Below are positions 5,808-7,237 of a stretch of 7,237 nucleotides of DNA, piece by piece. Made by a program: the position numbers and the translations under genes. Every line of letters begins with the position of its first letter. Position 1 is the stretch's first letter. Origin of the DNA: Chloroflexota bacterium (GTDB lineage Bacteria; Chloroflexota; Limnocylindria; Limnocylindrales; CSP1-4); the NCBI GenBank assembly GCA_021777365.1, contig JAJYDP010000247.1, positions 1-7,237 of the forward strand. The letters are read 5' to 3'. The notes beneath the pieces were generated by a model that saw nothing but the letters and a program-made list of their open reading frames with translations, was not told where the DNA came from and did not search any database.

Positions 5808-7237
5808 GCGTCTGCCCCCACGCCACGCCCCACAGGTTGACGGCCAACCCGGCGACGAGCAGCCCGTAGGCCGCCAGCCGCGGCCGCCCGTCCGCGCGCG
5901 CCGCGCCGAGCGCGACCAGCGGCAGCAGGAACGGCATGAAGTCGAGCGAGAATCGGTAGCCCCACTGCACCCAGCCCTGGCTGAAGTGCGCGAGGTTGAA
6001 CAGCCCGATGATCGCGACGGCGGCCGTGGCGCCCACCTTGAGTCTCGCTGTCAGTGGCCGCCGGAAGGCGAGCAGCGCCAGCAGCAGCCCCGGCGCCGAG
6101 AGCAGGATGCTCGTGCCGATGTCGACGGGCATCGCCAGGGGGCAGGCCGGGTCGAGCAGCGAGCGGTGCGTGTCGGGGGGGACGCACAGCGGGACCGGAT
6201 CGCCGAAGCCCAGTGTGTTGGGCTTGATGTCGGGCGCGACGACGGGCAGCGAGCCGAACATGATCAGCAGGTTCTGCGGGATGTAGCGGACGTCCTCGAT
6301 CGACCAGTCCGGGTGGTAGCCCAGTGTCGGGTAGCCGTTCGCCTCGAGCTGGTACTGGTAGTCGTAACCCGGGTTCATCACCGAGCCGGTGGTCGCGAAG
6401 GTGTAGACGAGGAGCGCGGCCATGGGCAGGAACGCGCCGACGCCGGTGGAAACGGTCCGACGGAGCCGCGTGGCGCCGCCGCCCACGAGGATGAACCACG
6501 GCGCCGCGAGGACCAGCGGCAGGCGGGCCGTGGCGCTCAGGCCCAGGAGCAGCCCGGCCAGCATCTGCGAGCGGTCGAGCGGCCAGGTGCTCGCCCACAG
6601 GCGACGCAGACGCGAGTCCCCGGGCACGCCCGCGTCAAGCTGACCGGCGACACGGTCGTCCTCCTCGGCGATCGTCTCGTCCGGGGCCCGCCGGTCGTGG
6701 CGGAGCGTCACCCCCACCGCGAGCATCGCCAGGCTGAGCGCCACAAGGTGCGCCAGGTACCAGGTCGTGCCCTTGGCCGCCGCCCACCACCAGGCAGTGC
6801 CGGTCGCGAAGATGATCGTCACGACGGCCCGCGTCGAGGTGCGCAGGCGCAGGCCGCCCACCATCCACCAGGTGGCCAGGACGCCCAGGGCCCCGAGCCA
6901 GATCGCGATCGCCTCCTCGTCGGTGAACAGCCCGTACAGCGCGACGAATGGCATCAGCACCAACGCGGGGAGTGGCGGGAACGGGAGCAGCACCCGCCCG
7001 ATGTCCTGCCCGGCGGCGTCCTTGAGCGGGTAGACGTCCTGGTAGTAGGCGTTGTCGGGGACGCCCGGGTAGGCGACGCCGGTCACCTGGTTGACCCCGT
7101 CCTGGATCGGGTACGGGATCCACGCCCGCCCGTGCAGGAAGGCGTCGGCCTGCCACACGAAGTGGATGTACTGGTTGTAGCGCTCCGGGTGCGACACCCA
7201 GTATACGGCGAAGGCGGCCGCGGCCAGCAGCAGCCCG
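5797..7237 (-). CDS. Polytopic membrane protein, probable GT-C glycosyltransferase (N-terminus beyond window)
   Basis: The frame remains open to the right edge, so the gene begins outside the window. Upstream of an internal GTG at 7197, 13 more residues (GLLLAAAAFAVYW) complete a membrane helix, so that codon is unlikely to be the true start. At least 479 residues are visible. After the first helix comes a loop with HFVWQADAFLHGRAWIPYP, a pattern often seen in the first outer loop of bacterial GT-C type membrane glycosyltransferases. About ten further hydrophobic segments follow, separated by a charged internal loop (HDRRAPDETIAEEDD region) and a polar outer loop (NPGYDYQYQLEANGYP to IKPNT). 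It ends WGQTLGW at a TAG (5799-5797) that overlaps the next gene. Position in an operon with a DUF2723 protein and a DPM-like synthase supports use of a lipid-linked sugar donor in the envelope. No exact family is recognised; a flippase or polymer ligase is an alternative. Confidence 0.65.
   Translation of the reverse strand, partial: GLLLAAAAFAVYWVSHPERYNQYIHFVWQADAFLHGRAWIPYPIQDGVNQVTGVAYPGVPDNAYYQDVYPLKDAAGQDIGRVLLPFPPLPALVLMPFVALYGLFTDEEAIAIWLGALGVLATWWMVGGLRLRTSTRAVVTIIFATGTAWWWAAAKGTTWYLAHLVALSLAMLAVGVTLRHDRRAPDETIAEEDDRVAGQLDAGVPGDSRLRRLWASTWPLDRSQMLAGLLLGLSATARLPLVLAAPWFILVGGGATRLRRTVSTGVGAFLPMAALLVYTFATTGSVMNPGYDYQYQLEANGYPTLGYHPDWSIEDVRYIPQNLLIMFGSLPVVAPDIKPNTLGFGDPVPLCVPPDTHRSLLDPACPLAMPVDIGTSILLSAPGLLLALLAFRRPLTARLKVGATAAVAIIGLFNLAHFSQGWVQWGYRFSLDFMPFLLPLVALGAARADGRPRLAAYGLLVAGLAVNLWGVAWGQTLGW

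Overview
The window is very GC-rich (roughly 70% by eye), and its genes are packed, with GTG and TTG starts and overlapping stop/start junctions. No ribosomal RNA, tRNA or CRISPR array is visible. Composition and gene content suggest a high-GC bacterium such as a Chloroflexota (Limnocylindria-like) or Actinomycetota lineage, possibly from a metagenome. That placement is an inference, because no marker gene is present.

Region 1, about 1-1263: two metal-ion transporter genes transcribed away from each other. On the minus strand is a ZIP-family transporter that starts with TTG at 560 and runs off the left edge. On the plus strand is the N-terminal part of an NRAMP-family transporter. The roughly 130 bases between them hold a candidate TTGACA promoter for the ZIP gene, a 17-base sequence present twice at a 23-base interval, and a long imperfect palindrome just before the NRAMP ATG. 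This looks like a shared control region, perhaps metal-responsive.

Region 2, about 1264-3215: an insertion sequence of roughly 1.95 kb with 13-bp perfect terminal inverted repeats and one intact transposase of IS1634/IS4-group type, with a recognisable DDE triad. Its left end cuts the NRAMP gene after the fifth predicted membrane segment. The rest of NRAMP is not found on the other side, so the locus carries a deletion or rearrangement, or the assembly is joined wrongly at a repeated element.

Region 3, about 3216-7237: a minus-strand operon of three overlapping genes. In transcription order they are a polytopic membrane protein of GT-C glycosyltransferase character (cut by the right edge), a DUF2723/GT117-type membrane glycosyltransferase, and a soluble GT2 glycosyltransferase of the polyprenyl-phosphate sugar synthase type. 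Junctions overlap by 11 and 4 bases, which suggests co-translation. A reasonable model is that the GT2 enzyme charges a polyprenyl phosphate with a hexose on the cytoplasmic face, and the two membrane proteins use lipid-linked sugars on the outer face to glycosylate proteins or envelope glycans.

I see no clear evidence of a wholly new system. The points most worth a second look are the shared intergenic control region of the metal transporters, the NRAMP-related metal-site variant with its interrupted gene, and the glycosylation operon.
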